From the NCBI GenBank assembly GCA_016292805.1, contig JAEDFM010000056.1:1-9903 (forward strand): a DNA stretch of 9,903 nucleotides. Reading direction: 5' to 3'. Shown piece by piece: positions 1 to 6,357 of this stretch (position 1 is its first letter; each line of letters starts with the position of its first letter). Position numbers and translations under genes: made by a program. This stretch comes from Treponema sp. (GTDB lineage: Bacteria > Spirochaetota > Spirochaetia > Treponematales > Treponemataceae). The notes under the pieces were generated by a model. The model ran no database searches and was not told the origin of the DNA. It worked only from the letters and a program-made list of their open reading frames with translations.

Positions 1-26
1 CGGTTTACAAAATTAGAGAAGGTTTT

Positions 27-647
27 ATGCAGCAGAATGTAAGAGAAGGAATTATTCTTAGACAACGGGCAAATAGTATTGTCAAAGAAGTGTTCCGTAA
101 ATCAATTCATATATGCAGCTCATTAGTTCCTTTATTATTAAAGTATGCCTATTGGCCAATAATAAGCCTGCTGATTTTTGCTGTAGTATTTTATTCAGTT
201 TGTGAAATTTTTCGTCTTAAGGGAATTACAATTCCATTTATTTCAAAAATTACAGAAATTGCTGCACGCAAAAGAGATGAAAACAAGTTTGTTCTTGGAC
301 CTGTAACTCTTGTACTGGGAATCGTCATGGCTGCTTTATTATTGCCATTACCAGCCGCAACTGTAGGAATATTTGCATTAGCTTTTGGTGATGGTACTGC
401 AAGTCTTGGTGGCAGGCTTTTTGGCAGAGTACAGATTCCTGGTTGTCATGGTAAAACTGTTGCTGGAAGTTTAACCTGTTTTTTTGCTGTTTTTGTTTCC
501 TGTTTCTGCTATTCTCAGAATTGTTTTATAAGCCTTATTATTGCTTTAAGTGCAATGGTTATAGAGATGCTTCCATTAAATGATTTTGATAATCTTATTA
601 TTCCAGGTGTTATAGGTACAGTTTTCTTTTACATCTCAAACATATAA
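27..647 (+). CDS. CTP-dependent lipid kinase, dolichol/phytol/diacylglycerol kinase (SEC59/DGK1) family
   Basis: A 206-residue integral membrane protein, predicted to phosphorylate a lipid alcohol (polyprenol, phytol or diacylglycerol) with CTP at the cytoplasmic membrane. Visible family marks, in order: R24-K25-x-x-H28 near the N-terminus; G121-D122 followed by glycines 128-129 and the F-G-R at 132-134; K143 with G147-S148; and E180 with D188-N189 close to the C-terminus. These are the conserved polar positions of the family between hydrophobic segments at roughly 35-58, 88-120, 146-160 and 166-182. The length is close to the short bacterial members. The ATG is preceded by AGAAGG at 17-22, a usable ribosome site, but the frame is open back to base 3, so a start upstream of the window cannot be excluded. 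A TAG in another frame (14-16) may end the preceding gene. The 3' end overlaps the opposing gene by 19 bases. Family assignment is firm; the substrate cannot be read from sequence. Such proteins are sometimes labelled phosphatidate cytidylyltransferase. Confidence 0.83.
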   Translation: MQQNVREGIILRQRANSIVKEVFRKSIHICSSLVPLLLKYAYWPIISLLIFAVVFYSVCEIFRLKGITIPFISKITEIAARKRDENKFVLGPVTLVLGIVMAALLLPLPAATVGIFALAFGDGTASLGGRLFGRVQIPGCHGKTVAGSLTCFFAVFVSCFCYSQNCFISLIIALSAMVIEMLPLNDFDNLIIPGVIGTVFFYISNI

Positions 648-1447
648 CTATTATGAAGGGACTTAAGGTAAATAATAGTTCCTATAATCATAAAACTACA
701 GCCGCTTACAAGCTTTAACAAATTGGATGAATCATAAGTAATTAAATATCCAAAGCTTAATAATCCATATCCAATTGTAATTGCCTGACTTCCCTTATTT
801 TTTAACTGTTTTATGAAGTTTACAAAAATAGTAAGAACTATGATTGTAACAGAGGTAGAAATAAGAGCCTTATAAAAACTGTAATAAATAGTAAAGTTTG
901 AATATATTTTTGATGTATTTAGTGGAATAAAGAAAGCAAAAGTCATAGCACAAACAAAAATCATCAATAAATTTCGTTCTGTATTCTGGCGTTCTTCTTC
1001 TGAAGTAAAAATATTTAAGCTGAGTAATGCCATAGGGGCAAGAATTCTAGCCAGAAGAGTACAGGTTCCAAGTGTAAATATGAAATTAGAATGTGGACCA
1101 TCTGAATAATAAAATGGAACAAGAATTCTACAGGAATCAAAAAGAAATGAAGCTAAAAATAAGAGAATATAAACAACTTCTGATGATTGTGTTTTTTCGA
1201 ATCCCAGCCAAACATAAATGCTGGTTGTAATTGTGTATAGAACTAAAAAAATAATTCCAATATAGACATACAACACATTATATTTGAAAAGGAAAAACTC
1301 GCTAGGTTCAGTTGTAAAATATAATTCTGGTAAAGTATAGTTTTTTGTAATTAATTTAAAGGTTATAAGACCTGCTTCTACCAGACAAACCAGGATAGAA
1401 ATTATTAAAAAAGCAATATTCAGGCGATTTCGAAGCTTAATTGTCAT
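629..1447 (-). CDS. Unrecognised polytopic membrane protein, about eight transmembrane segments
   Basis: A 272-residue hydrophobic protein that I do not recognise. Membrane segments are visible at about 10-30, 58-80, 89-112, 122-145, 158-178, 187-212, 222-238 and 243-263. A periplasm-sized polar stretch lies between the first two (residues 33-54). Short charged linkers occur near 149-158 (EEERQNTERN) and 213-219. No catalytic motif, His-kinase or transporter signature is visible. The layout resembles the membrane sensor halves found in spirochaetes, but there is no attached output domain, so this is only a comparison. No Shine-Dalgarno precedes the ATG. A promoter (TTTACT, 17 bases, TATCAT) ends 7 bases before it, suggesting a leaderless transcript. 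The gene is divergent from the exported protein at 1551 and converges with the lipid kinase, sharing 19 bases at the 3' ends. Real gene: long clean frame with consistent membrane periodicity. Function unknown. Confidence 0.78.
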   Translation of the reverse strand: MTIKLRNRLNIAFLIISILVCLVEAGLITFKLITKNYTLPELYFTTEPSEFFLFKYNVLYVYIGIIFLVLYTITTSIYVWLGFEKTQSSEVVYILLFLASFLFDSCRILVPFYYSDGPHSNFIFTLGTCTLLARILAPMALLSLNIFTSEEERQNTERNLLMIFVCAMTFAFFIPLNTSKIYSNFTIYYSFYKALISTSVTIIVLTIFVNFIKQLKNKGSQAITIGYGLLSFGYLITYDSSNLLKLVSGCSFMIIGTIIYLKSLHNSYMFEM

Positions 1448-1454
1448 GTTTAAA

Positions 1455-1483
1455 ATGATATAGTGAACAGAAATATTAGTAAA
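1455..1483 (-). promoter_or_regulatory. Putative promoter of the 629-1447 membrane protein gene, leaderless arrangement
   Basis: Reading the minus strand, TTTACT (1478-1483, four of six matches to TTGACA) is followed by 17 bases and then TATCAT (1455-1460, five of six to TATAAT). Seven bases later comes the ATG at 1447. Transcription would begin at or within a base or two of the start codon, leaving no room for a ribosome binding site, and none is present. Prediction from spacing only. Confidence 0.45.
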
Positions 1484-1550
1484 GACTTTTTAAATTATTC
1501 CGAAAATCAAATAAGATAAATAATTTTTCGTTGGCCTTCGGGAGGATAAA

Positions 1551-2255
1551 ATGAAAAAATCTTTAGTTTGTGTTTTAGTAGCAGCATTAAGTCTAGCTTC
1601 TGTTTTTGCAGGAGATGTTGCTTCATTTGTTGATTTAGGTTTTACAGACGACGGTAAATACTATGTTTTTGGACAGTATGGAAAAATAGATAAAAAATTC
1701 CAGGGCTGGGCTGAAATTTATCAGGTTGATATTGCTGCAAATGATTATGTTGATAGTGGTGTATTCAAAACAAAGCCATCAGCTGTAACTGCAGAAAAAT
1801 CTGGTCGCGAAGTATACGAAGCTCTTGAAGCAAAAAGCTATTACTATATGAAAGATATAAAATGTACCCCTGCAAATGCTGATCATGTACTTTATATTCT
1901 TGAAGATTTGAATAAAAAAGGAACTGATGAAATTAAATTTACAGATTTCCGCGGTTCAGATATTGAAAATCCAGATACATACACTATAAATCTTGTTCCA
2001 ACAATTACTGGAACTGGAAAAAATGTTAAATCATCATTCTATATTAATGTTGTAAAAAAGGATGCTGACGGAAATGTTCTTATGACAAAAAAAGTTGGTA
2101 CTCCATCTATTACTCGCAAAGGTGTGAGCAATTATAAAATTGAAAGAATCTTCTGCGATAAATCAGAAAGAAATCTTATTTTTGTAATTGAAAAAATGTT
2201 TGAAGACGATTCAGGAATTTCTATCCGCTATATGGTAGAAGCTGCACAGTTCTAA
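1551..2255 (+). CDS. Exported protein, DUF2259-like
   Basis: A 234-residue exported protein. A clear Sec signal peptide occupies residues 1-20: MKK, then a hydrophobic core, then SVFA with cleavage before GD. The following region, F-T-D-D-G-K-Y-Y-V-F-G-Q-Y-G (residues 31-44) and then W-A-E-I-Y-Q-V-D-I, matches my recollection of the opening of DUF2259 secreted proteins, which begin with an F-S-x-D-G-R-Y-x-x-F motif and a V-D strand. The rest is predicted beta-rich and lysine-rich, with only a few cysteines. No catalytic residues are recognisable. The likely location is the periplasm or cell surface. A strong Shine-Dalgarno GGGAGG at 1540-1545 precedes the ATG by 5 bases, fixing the start. A TAAGAT at 1512-1517 could be a -10 element, but its -35 is poor. 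The gene is followed by two hairpins before the lipoprotein gene. DUF2259 membership is moderate; function is unknown. Confidence 0.82.
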   Translation: MKKSLVCVLVAALSLASVFAGDVASFVDLGFTDDGKYYVFGQYGKIDKKFQGWAEIYQVDIAANDYVDSGVFKTKPSAVTAEKSGREVYEALEAKSYYYMKDIKCTPANADHVLYILEDLNKKGTDEIKFTDFRGSDIENPDTYTINLVPTITGTGKNVKSSFYINVVKKDADGNVLMTKKVGTPSITRKGVSNYKIERIFCDKSERNLIFVIEKMFEDDSGISIRYMVEAAQF

Positions 2256-2265
2256 AAATAAAAAA

Positions 2266-2301
2266 AAAGTTATGAAATTTTTGTAAAAAGTGCATAACTT
2301 T
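2266..2301. repeat. Inverted repeat just after the DUF2259-like gene, possible minus-strand terminator
   Basis: AAAGTTATG (2266-2274) is perfectly complementary to CATAACTTT (2293-2301), with an 18-base spacer that itself contains TTTTT and AAAAA. On the + strand the hairpin is preceded by an A-run and followed by only three Ts, so it is a poor terminator. Read on the minus strand it is followed by nine Ts, the form of an intrinsic terminator. No minus-strand gene enters from that side within the window, so it would only stop antisense transcription. Confidence 0.45.
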
Positions 2302-2310
2302 GTCCATAAT
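2281..2310 (+). promoter_or_regulatory. Weak putative promoter upstream of the lipoprotein gene
   Basis: TTGTAA (2281-2286), an 18-base spacer and CATAAT (2305-2310) give an acceptable sigma-70 promoter that would start RNA near 2317. The RNA would run straight into the hairpin and T-run at 2337-2366 before reaching the lipoprotein start at 2385. The region is A+T-rich, so chance matches are likely. The -35 lies inside the inverted repeat at 2266-2301. Confidence 0.3.
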
Positions 2311-2336
2311 ATATATAGAGAATATTAACTGGAAGG

Positions 2337-2366
2337 AAAGCACACAGGAAACTGTGTGCTTTTTTT
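2337..2366 (+). terminator. Intrinsic terminator or attenuator immediately before the lipoprotein gene
   Basis: An 11-bp perfect stem pairs 2337-2347 (AAAGCACACAG) with 2352-2362. It is closed by a GAAA tetraloop, and the T-run continues to 2366. This is a textbook Rho-independent terminator on the + strand. It lies 82 bases after the DUF2259-like stop codon, and its last T is only 6 bases before the Shine-Dalgarno of the lipoprotein gene. It either ends the upstream transcript or, if the promoter at 2281-2310 is real, works as an attenuator for the downstream gene. Confidence 0.82.
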
Positions 2367-2384
2367 ATGCTTAAGGAGATTATT

Positions 2385-3473
2385 ATGGACAGAAAAGTGA
2401 TTAAAAAAATCATTCTAACATTACTGGAAACATCAGGAATTACAGCTATTGTTTTGCTAAGTGTTTTTCCTGTTTCCTGTAAGGTTACAACTCAGGGAAT
2501 TCAATTGATTGGGGGAAATTACAAGGTTCCAAAATTATTGAATATGAATGTAAATGATGAGAAATCTGTAAGTTTGTATTTTAGTGATGAAGTGAAGGTG
2601 GAAAATCTTATTGTAAGTCCCTTTGTTCCTGGCTTTTCGGACAGTGTAGATATTTCAAATAGTATGGAATTAAGTACGGCATTGGATTATGCGTCTGGTA
2701 ATTATGGTATGGTGGAGTGTAATGTTGAATATTCTAACGAAAATAAAACTACAATATTGAATTTTGAAAATGGAACTGAAGCTGGCAAAGCTTATGAAAT
2801 ATATGGCGTTGTAAGGGATAGAACAGGTAATACATTGACTTTCTGTATTCCGTTTACTGGCTATAATTCAAGGATTCCGAAAATCCAGATTACAGAAGTT
2901 CATCCAGCTATGGCTGCCGTTCAAAAAACTGAGGACCAGAATGGTACCAGACGACTGGAATATGTGGAATGCTGTGTATTATCAGACGGAAATCTGGCAG
3001 GTTTGGAGCTTTGTAGTGGCTATGCAGGGGATTCTAAAGGGTATGAATTTTTACCGCTGGAAGTTCAAAAAGGAGAAGTTTTTGTAGTACATCTACGGAC
3101 CTGGGGTGAAGGGTGTATAAGTGAAGAGGGAAATGATTTAGATTTAGCCTTTTCCAGATATTGTGGAGAATGGCGTGATTTATGGAGTTCTAATACAACT
3201 AAACCAATGGGTGAAAAAAATGATGTTATTGTAATTCGTAATAAAACAACTGGTGTGGTGCTGGATTGTTTCTGGTATGAGGACGGTACAATTTCCAACT
3301 GGGGAGAGTATCTTAAAACAGATTTTACTGTTACAGAAGGTTTTGCGGAGATTTATCCGGATGGTATAAACGGTGGTGGTTGCAGTTCTGCGGGAATTGG
3401 CACTACAAAAGTATTTGCCAGGGGTGGGGACGGAAGGTGGAGTATAACAACTCCTAGTCCGGGTTCACTTTAA
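2385..3473 (+). CDS. Putative lipoprotein with Ig-like and lamin-tail-like domains
   Basis: A 362-residue envelope protein. I chose the ATG at 2385, not the in-frame ATG at 2367. AAGGAGA (2373-2379) sits 5 bases before 2385, whereas 2367 lies directly at the end of a terminator T-run and has no ribosome site. The N-terminus has lysines at 4, 7 and 8, a hydrophobic core at about 19-28 and the sequence FPVSC with Cys32. This is a lipobox loose by enterobacterial rules but acceptable for spirochaetes. Residues 49-160 look like a bacterial Ig-like (SbsA/Big_5-type) domain: P-K-L-L-N-M-N-V, then S-V-S-L-Y-F-S-D-E-V, ending with V-R-D-R-T-G-N-T. Residues 166-310 resemble a lamin-tail domain: I-Q-I-T-E-V-H-P, then E-Y-V-E-C, L-A-G-L-E-L, and D-V-I-V-I-R-N-K with V-V-L-D-C-F-W-Y. 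The C-terminus is glycine/serine-rich. A binding or structural surface role is likely; no enzyme motif is seen. The stop codon overlaps the -35 of the next gene. Confidence 0.8.
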   Translation: MDRKVIKKIILTLLETSGITAIVLLSVFPVSCKVTTQGIQLIGGNYKVPKLLNMNVNDEKSVSLYFSDEVKVENLIVSPFVPGFSDSVDISNSMELSTALDYASGNYGMVECNVEYSNENKTTILNFENGTEAGKAYEIYGVVRDRTGNTLTFCIPFTGYNSRIPKIQITEVHPAMAAVQKTEDQNGTRRLEYVECCVLSDGNLAGLELCSGYAGDSKGYEFLPLEVQKGEVFVVHLRTWGEGCISEEGNDLDLAFSRYCGEWRDLWSSNTTKPMGEKNDVIVIRNKTTGVVLDCFWYEDGTISNWGEYLKTDFTVTEGFAEIYPDGINGGGCSSAGIGTTKVFARGGDGRWSITTPSPGSL

Positions 3474-3497
3474 ACCAATGTTAAATTATGCTATATT
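3469..3497 (+). promoter_or_regulatory. Promoter of the U32 gene with extended -10, leaderless arrangement
   Basis: TTTAAA (3469-3474), a 17-base spacer and TATATT (3492-3497) preceded by TG at 3489-3490 form an extended -10 promoter. The ATG at 3504 follows after six bases (TTCTGT), the position where RNA synthesis is expected to begin. No Shine-Dalgarno is present. The -35 spans the TAA stop codon (3471-3473) of the preceding lipoprotein gene. Confidence 0.55.
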
Positions 3498-3503
3498 TTC
3501 TGT

Positions 3504-5741
3504 ATGGTAGAATTATTAGCTCCTGCAGGAAATATAGAATCTCTGGAAGCCGCTATTGGCGAAGGTGCAGATGCAGTTTATTTAGGTCTCAAAAGCTTTA
3601 ATGCAAGACTTCGTACAACCAACTTTGCATGGAATCAGTTTGAGGCAGCTGTTGAAAGTCTTCACAGACAGAATAAGAAAATTTATGTTGCTGTAAATAC
3701 AGTTTGTGAAGAAAGAGAAACAGAACGTTTATATAGATTTCTTTCATTTTTACATGATGTTGGACCAGATGCATTAATTGTTCAGGATTATGCAATTATG
3801 CGTATGTGTCAGGAATTCTTTCCTGATATGGAATTACATGCATCTACACAGATGAATATTGAAAGTTCAAATGCAGTTAAATTACTTCAGGATTGCGGTG
3901 TTAAGCGCATGGTTTTAGCCCGTGAACTTGGTCTTGATGAAATCAAAAAGATTAAGACAGAAACTGGTGCAGACCTGGAAACATTTGTACACGGTGCTCT
4001 TTGTGTCAGTGAATCTGGTCTTTGTATGTTCTCCAGCTTCCTGGGTGGTAAGTCTGCAAATCGTGGTATGTGTGCACAGGCATGCCGTCGTTATTATACA
4101 GCAGAAGTTCCTGGTGGAATTAGACAGGGCTATTATTTCTCTCCTTGCGATCTTGAATTAATTGATCAGATTCCAAATCTTATTGAAGCTGGCGTTAATT
4201 CATTTAAGATTGAAGGTCGTATGAAAAGTGCTGAGTATGTAGGAAGTGTAGTTGCTGCATACCGCTTTGTTATTGATAATTATCTGGAAGATAGAAAAGG
4301 TGCCATTAAAGCTGGTAAACGAATGCTGGCAGCTGATTTCGCCCGCAGTAAAACTACTTACTGGTATGGATTTAAAGATTTTGAAGATGGTGTAAATAAT
4401 GCTGCATCTAAAATTCTTAATCCTGATCAGGCTGGTGGAACAGGTATTTATCTAGGAAAAATTGCTGGAACAAAGCCTGCTCCAAAAGAGCTTATTATGG
4501 CTCTTCGTGAAGCTGCAGCTCCAAATGCAGATCCAGAACAGTTTAATATTCAGATGGGGTACCTTAAGGGTGGCAGTTATGATCCAGATCCAGGTGATTC
4601 AATCCGTCTTCATAAATCAGATGATACAGGTCGTGTAAGTCATAAAATCCGTTCTGTAGAAAACGATGATGAAGCAGGTAAGCGCTGGATTGATATTCCA
4701 AAAGGCTTTACTATGGGCGATGAAGTTTATCTTTTGCAGATGAAGTCAGGCTCAAAGCGTTATAACCGTATTTTACCAAATGACATCAGTAAATACCGAA
4801 AACAGCCTAAAGATGAAATTCTTCCAATTCTGGATGTTACTCCTGTTCAGCCAAAGGAACTGAATTATTTCCCAGAGGGTGTTTATGTTCAGGTTTCTTC
4901 TATTCCTGATGTATTTGCAGTACAGGGCTTAAATCCTGTAAGAGTAATCATCGAATATAACTCTGAAACAAGTTATGATCTTTTGAATCATAAAACTGTT
5001 ATTCCATTCTCAAAGAAACAGACTTATATTTCTTTAGATCCATTCTGTTCTGCTGCTCAGGAAGATAGATTAAAAGAAGAACTAGATAAGCTTGTTGCTG
5101 ACGGTTATTTTAATTTTGTTGTAAATAATATTGCTCATATTCAGATGTTAAAGTCTGCGAAAGTAAATATGATTGCAGGTCCTTATCTTTATACATTTAA
5201 CAGATGGGCCGTAAGCTGGTTGGAAAATCAGAATATTGGTGCATTCATTATGCCTTATGAAAATTCAAGGCGCAATCTTGAAGCAACCTTTGATCAGAAT
5301 GTGCGATCAAGAGTTCTTGTACCAGTATTTGCTTATCCTGCATTATTCCGTATGCGCTTTAAGCTACCTGAAGATTATGATTTTACTTACTTCGAGGATA
5401 AAGAAAAGAAAGTATTCAAAGTAAATTCTACTGCTGACGGTTCTTTCGTTATGCCAGAAGAACCATTTGCAATTACCGATAAAGTGAATTACATCAAGCA
5501 GGCTGGATTTAATAAGATTCTTATAGACTTTTCTAAGACAAAGGTTACAAGAAATCAGATTAAGACTATTTCTTCTTCTATGCTTAAGGCTCAGCCAATT
5601 CCAGATTGTTCTCGTTTTAACTGGAAGGATGGATTTTATTCTCCACAGCAGATAGAAGAATACAAAGCTGCCAACGAAAGGGCTGCCGCTCGCGCAGCAA
5701 CCCAAAATCGTACAGGCAAAAGGTCTGGTAAACGCAGATAG
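3504..5741 (+). CDS. U32 family protein, RlhA-like (probable 23S rRNA cytidine hydroxylation factor)
   Basis: A 745-residue cytoplasmic protein of the U32 (collagenase-like peptidase) family. The N-terminus V-E-L-L-A-P-A-G-N with G-A-D-A-V-Y-L-G (residues 2-28) is the first strand region of the TIM-like U32 fold. The family signature is visible at 159-177 (E-x-F-x-x-G-A-L-C, then G-x-C-x-F-S), with cysteines 167 and 174. Cys190, Cys194 and Cys215 follow, then S-F-K-I-E-G-R-M at 233-240. Residues 360-410 look like the small beta-barrel that follows the U32 core. A long second half (about 440-715) contains a second alpha/beta region. The tail (about 722-745) is rich in Ala, Arg and Lys. This long architecture fits RlhA, which in E. 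coli is needed for 5-hydroxylation of C2501 in 23S rRNA, better than the shorter TrhP/YegQ tRNA-modification members. That assignment is from family knowledge; a true peptidase role is not established. Its own leaderless promoter precedes it. It converges on ssb with an 18-base gap and no terminator between. Confidence 0.93.
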   Translation: MVELLAPAGNIESLEAAIGEGADAVYLGLKSFNARLRTTNFAWNQFEAAVESLHRQNKKIYVAVNTVCEERETERLYRFLSFLHDVGPDALIVQDYAIMRMCQEFFPDMELHASTQMNIESSNAVKLLQDCGVKRMVLARELGLDEIKKIKTETGADLETFVHGALCVSESGLCMFSSFLGGKSANRGMCAQACRRYYTAEVPGGIRQGYYFSPCDLELIDQIPNLIEAGVNSFKIEGRMKSAEYVGSVVAAYRFVIDNYLEDRKGAIKAGKRMLAADFARSKTTYWYGFKDFEDGVNNAASKILNPDQAGGTGIYLGKIAGTKPAPKELIMALREAAAPNADPEQFNIQMGYLKGGSYDPDPGDSIRLHKSDDTGRVSHKIRSVENDDEAGKRWIDIPKGFTMGDEVYLLQMKSGSKRYNRILPNDISKYRKQPKDEILPILDVTPVQPKELNYFPEGVYVQVSSIPDVFAVQGLNPVRVIIEYNSETSYDLLNHKTVIPFSKKQTYISLDPFCSAAQEDRLKEELDKLVADGYFNFVVNNIAHIQMLKSAKVNMIAGPYLYTFNRWAVSWLENQNIGAFIMPYENSRRNLEATFDQNVRSRVLVPVFAYPALFRMRFKLPEDYDFTYFEDKEKKVFKVNSTADGSFVMPEEPFAITDKVNYIKQAGFNKILIDFSKTKVTRNQIKTISSSMLKAQPIPDCSRFNWKDGFYSPQQIEEYKAANERAAARAATQNRTGKRSGKRR

Positions 5742-5759
5742 GTTTACCCGAAGCATATA

Positions 5760-6224
5760 TTAAAATACTGCTTCTTCAACCATTTCAGACTGCTGTTCTT
5801 CTGAAGTTTGAGCTTCGGCAGGGGCAGCAGTTTCTTTTTTAACATTACTTTCCGATTTTCCGCCATTGTTTTCACCAGCTTCGGAATTGTTCTGGAATTT
5901 AGGCTTGTATTCTACATGTTCTGCAACAATATAGGTTTTGCTCTGATTCTTATTATCTGTATCCTTCCAACGATCCTGCTTTAAGCGCCCTACAACACGC
6001 ACACCACGACCTTTTGTAGCTTGTGTAGAACAAAATTCAGCCATGCGCCCATATGTTTCTACTTCGAAATACGAAACCTCAGTAACTCCATTACCGTCCT
6101 TGTTTTTGTACCAGCGGTCAACAGCTACTGGAAATTTACAAACCTTGAAACCTTCCATTGGTTCCGAAAGTTCACCTTGTCTTACAATGTTTCCTTCAAT
6201 GATTAAAGAATTTAAGTGATTCAT
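5760..6224 (-). CDS. ssb: Single-stranded DNA-binding protein
   Basis: A 154-residue SSB: it coats single-stranded DNA in replication, recombination and repair and recruits partners through its C-terminal tip. The OB-fold covers residues 1-105: N-H-L-N-S-L-I-I-E-G-N-I-V at the start, W-Y-K-N near 38, V-S-Y-F-E-V-E-T-Y-G-R-M-A-E at about 50-63, G-R-G-V-R-V-V-G-R-L-K-Q-D-R-W at 73-87 and Y-I-V-A-E-H-V-E-Y at 97-105. A low-complexity linker rich in Glu, Asn, Ser and Ala follows. The tip is M-V-E-E-A-V-F: acidic with a terminal Phe, but without the usual D-D-I-P-F. The start is set at 6224, where AAGAGGT (6231-6237 on the minus strand) gives a good ribosome site. An upstream in-frame ATG at 6320 would add 32 residues that do not look like SSB. 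It is not flanked by rpsF or rpsR, the common bacterial setting, so it may be a second SSB or a relocated single copy. Confidence 0.93.
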   Translation of the reverse strand: MNHLNSLIIEGNIVRQGELSEPMEGFKVCKFPVAVDRWYKNKDGNGVTEVSYFEVETYGRMAEFCSTQATKGRGVRVVGRLKQDRWKDTDNKNQSKTYIVAEHVEYKPKFQNNSEAGENNGGKSESNVKKETAAPAEAQTSEEQQSEMVEEAVF

Positions 6225-6248
6225 AATTACACCTCTTTTAAAACTTTT

Positions 6249-6273
6249 TGCCGGCACAGACTTAAAAAGTCTG
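6249..6273 (-). promoter_or_regulatory. Dyads in the ssb leader, possible operator
   Basis: Two symmetrical sites lie 25-50 bases upstream of the ssb start. TGCCGGCA (6249-6256) is a perfect 8-base palindrome. It is directly followed by the 17-base dyad CAGACTTAAAAAGTCTG (6257-6273), with 7-base arms and an AAA centre. Further upstream are an alternating AT stretch (6275-6284) and a TTGGAC (6285-6290 on the minus strand) that could be a -35, although no convincing -10 is paired with it. The dyad could be a repressor site or an RNA hairpin in the ssb leader. It does not match a LexA site that I know. Confidence 0.4.
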
Positions 6274-6318
6274 CATATATATATTGTCCAAAAAGATGCA
6301 TTTTCGGAAAAGAATTTC

Positions 6319-6357
6319 AAAAAAAAGTGAAAAAAATTAAAAAAATATTAAAAAAAA
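6319..6357. other. Phased A-tracts upstream of ssb (probable curved DNA)
   Basis: Four A-runs of 7-8 bases occur at 6319-6326, 6330-6336, 6339-6345 and 6350-6357. Their centres are about 10.5, 9 and 11.5 bases apart, close to one helical turn, which predicts intrinsic bending. The last run is also the T-run of the terminator at 6350-6438. Part of the pattern may therefore come from terminator T-richness rather than selection for curvature. Confidence 0.5.

Noticed and set aside
1..42. C-terminal end of an upstream gene in frame 1 (stop at 40-42)
   Set aside because: Only 13 codons are visible with no recognisable motif. The frame-2 stop at 14-16 is an equally good candidate, so neither can be supported.
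1528..1545. UUCG-type hairpin overlapping the Shine-Dalgarno of the DUF2259-like gene
   Set aside because: Only two or three base pairs can form around CCTTCGGG, too weak to claim regulation.
2367..2384. Upstream ATG of the lipoprotein gene at 2367
   Set aside because: It sits directly on the terminator T-run with no ribosome site. The next ATG at 2385 has AAGGAGA at the right distance and gives a better signal peptide.
5364..5756. Minus-strand 130-codon frame antisense to the end of the U32 gene
   Set aside because: It lies almost wholly opposite a clear U32 coding region, has no convincing ribosome site and its translation looks like a shadow frame.
6225..6320. N-terminal extension of SSB from the ATG at 6320
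   Set aside because: The extra 32 residues do not resemble SSB, run through the dyad and AT-rich promoter-like region, and have no ribosome site. The ATG at 6224 has a good Shine-Dalgarno and matches the normal SSB start.
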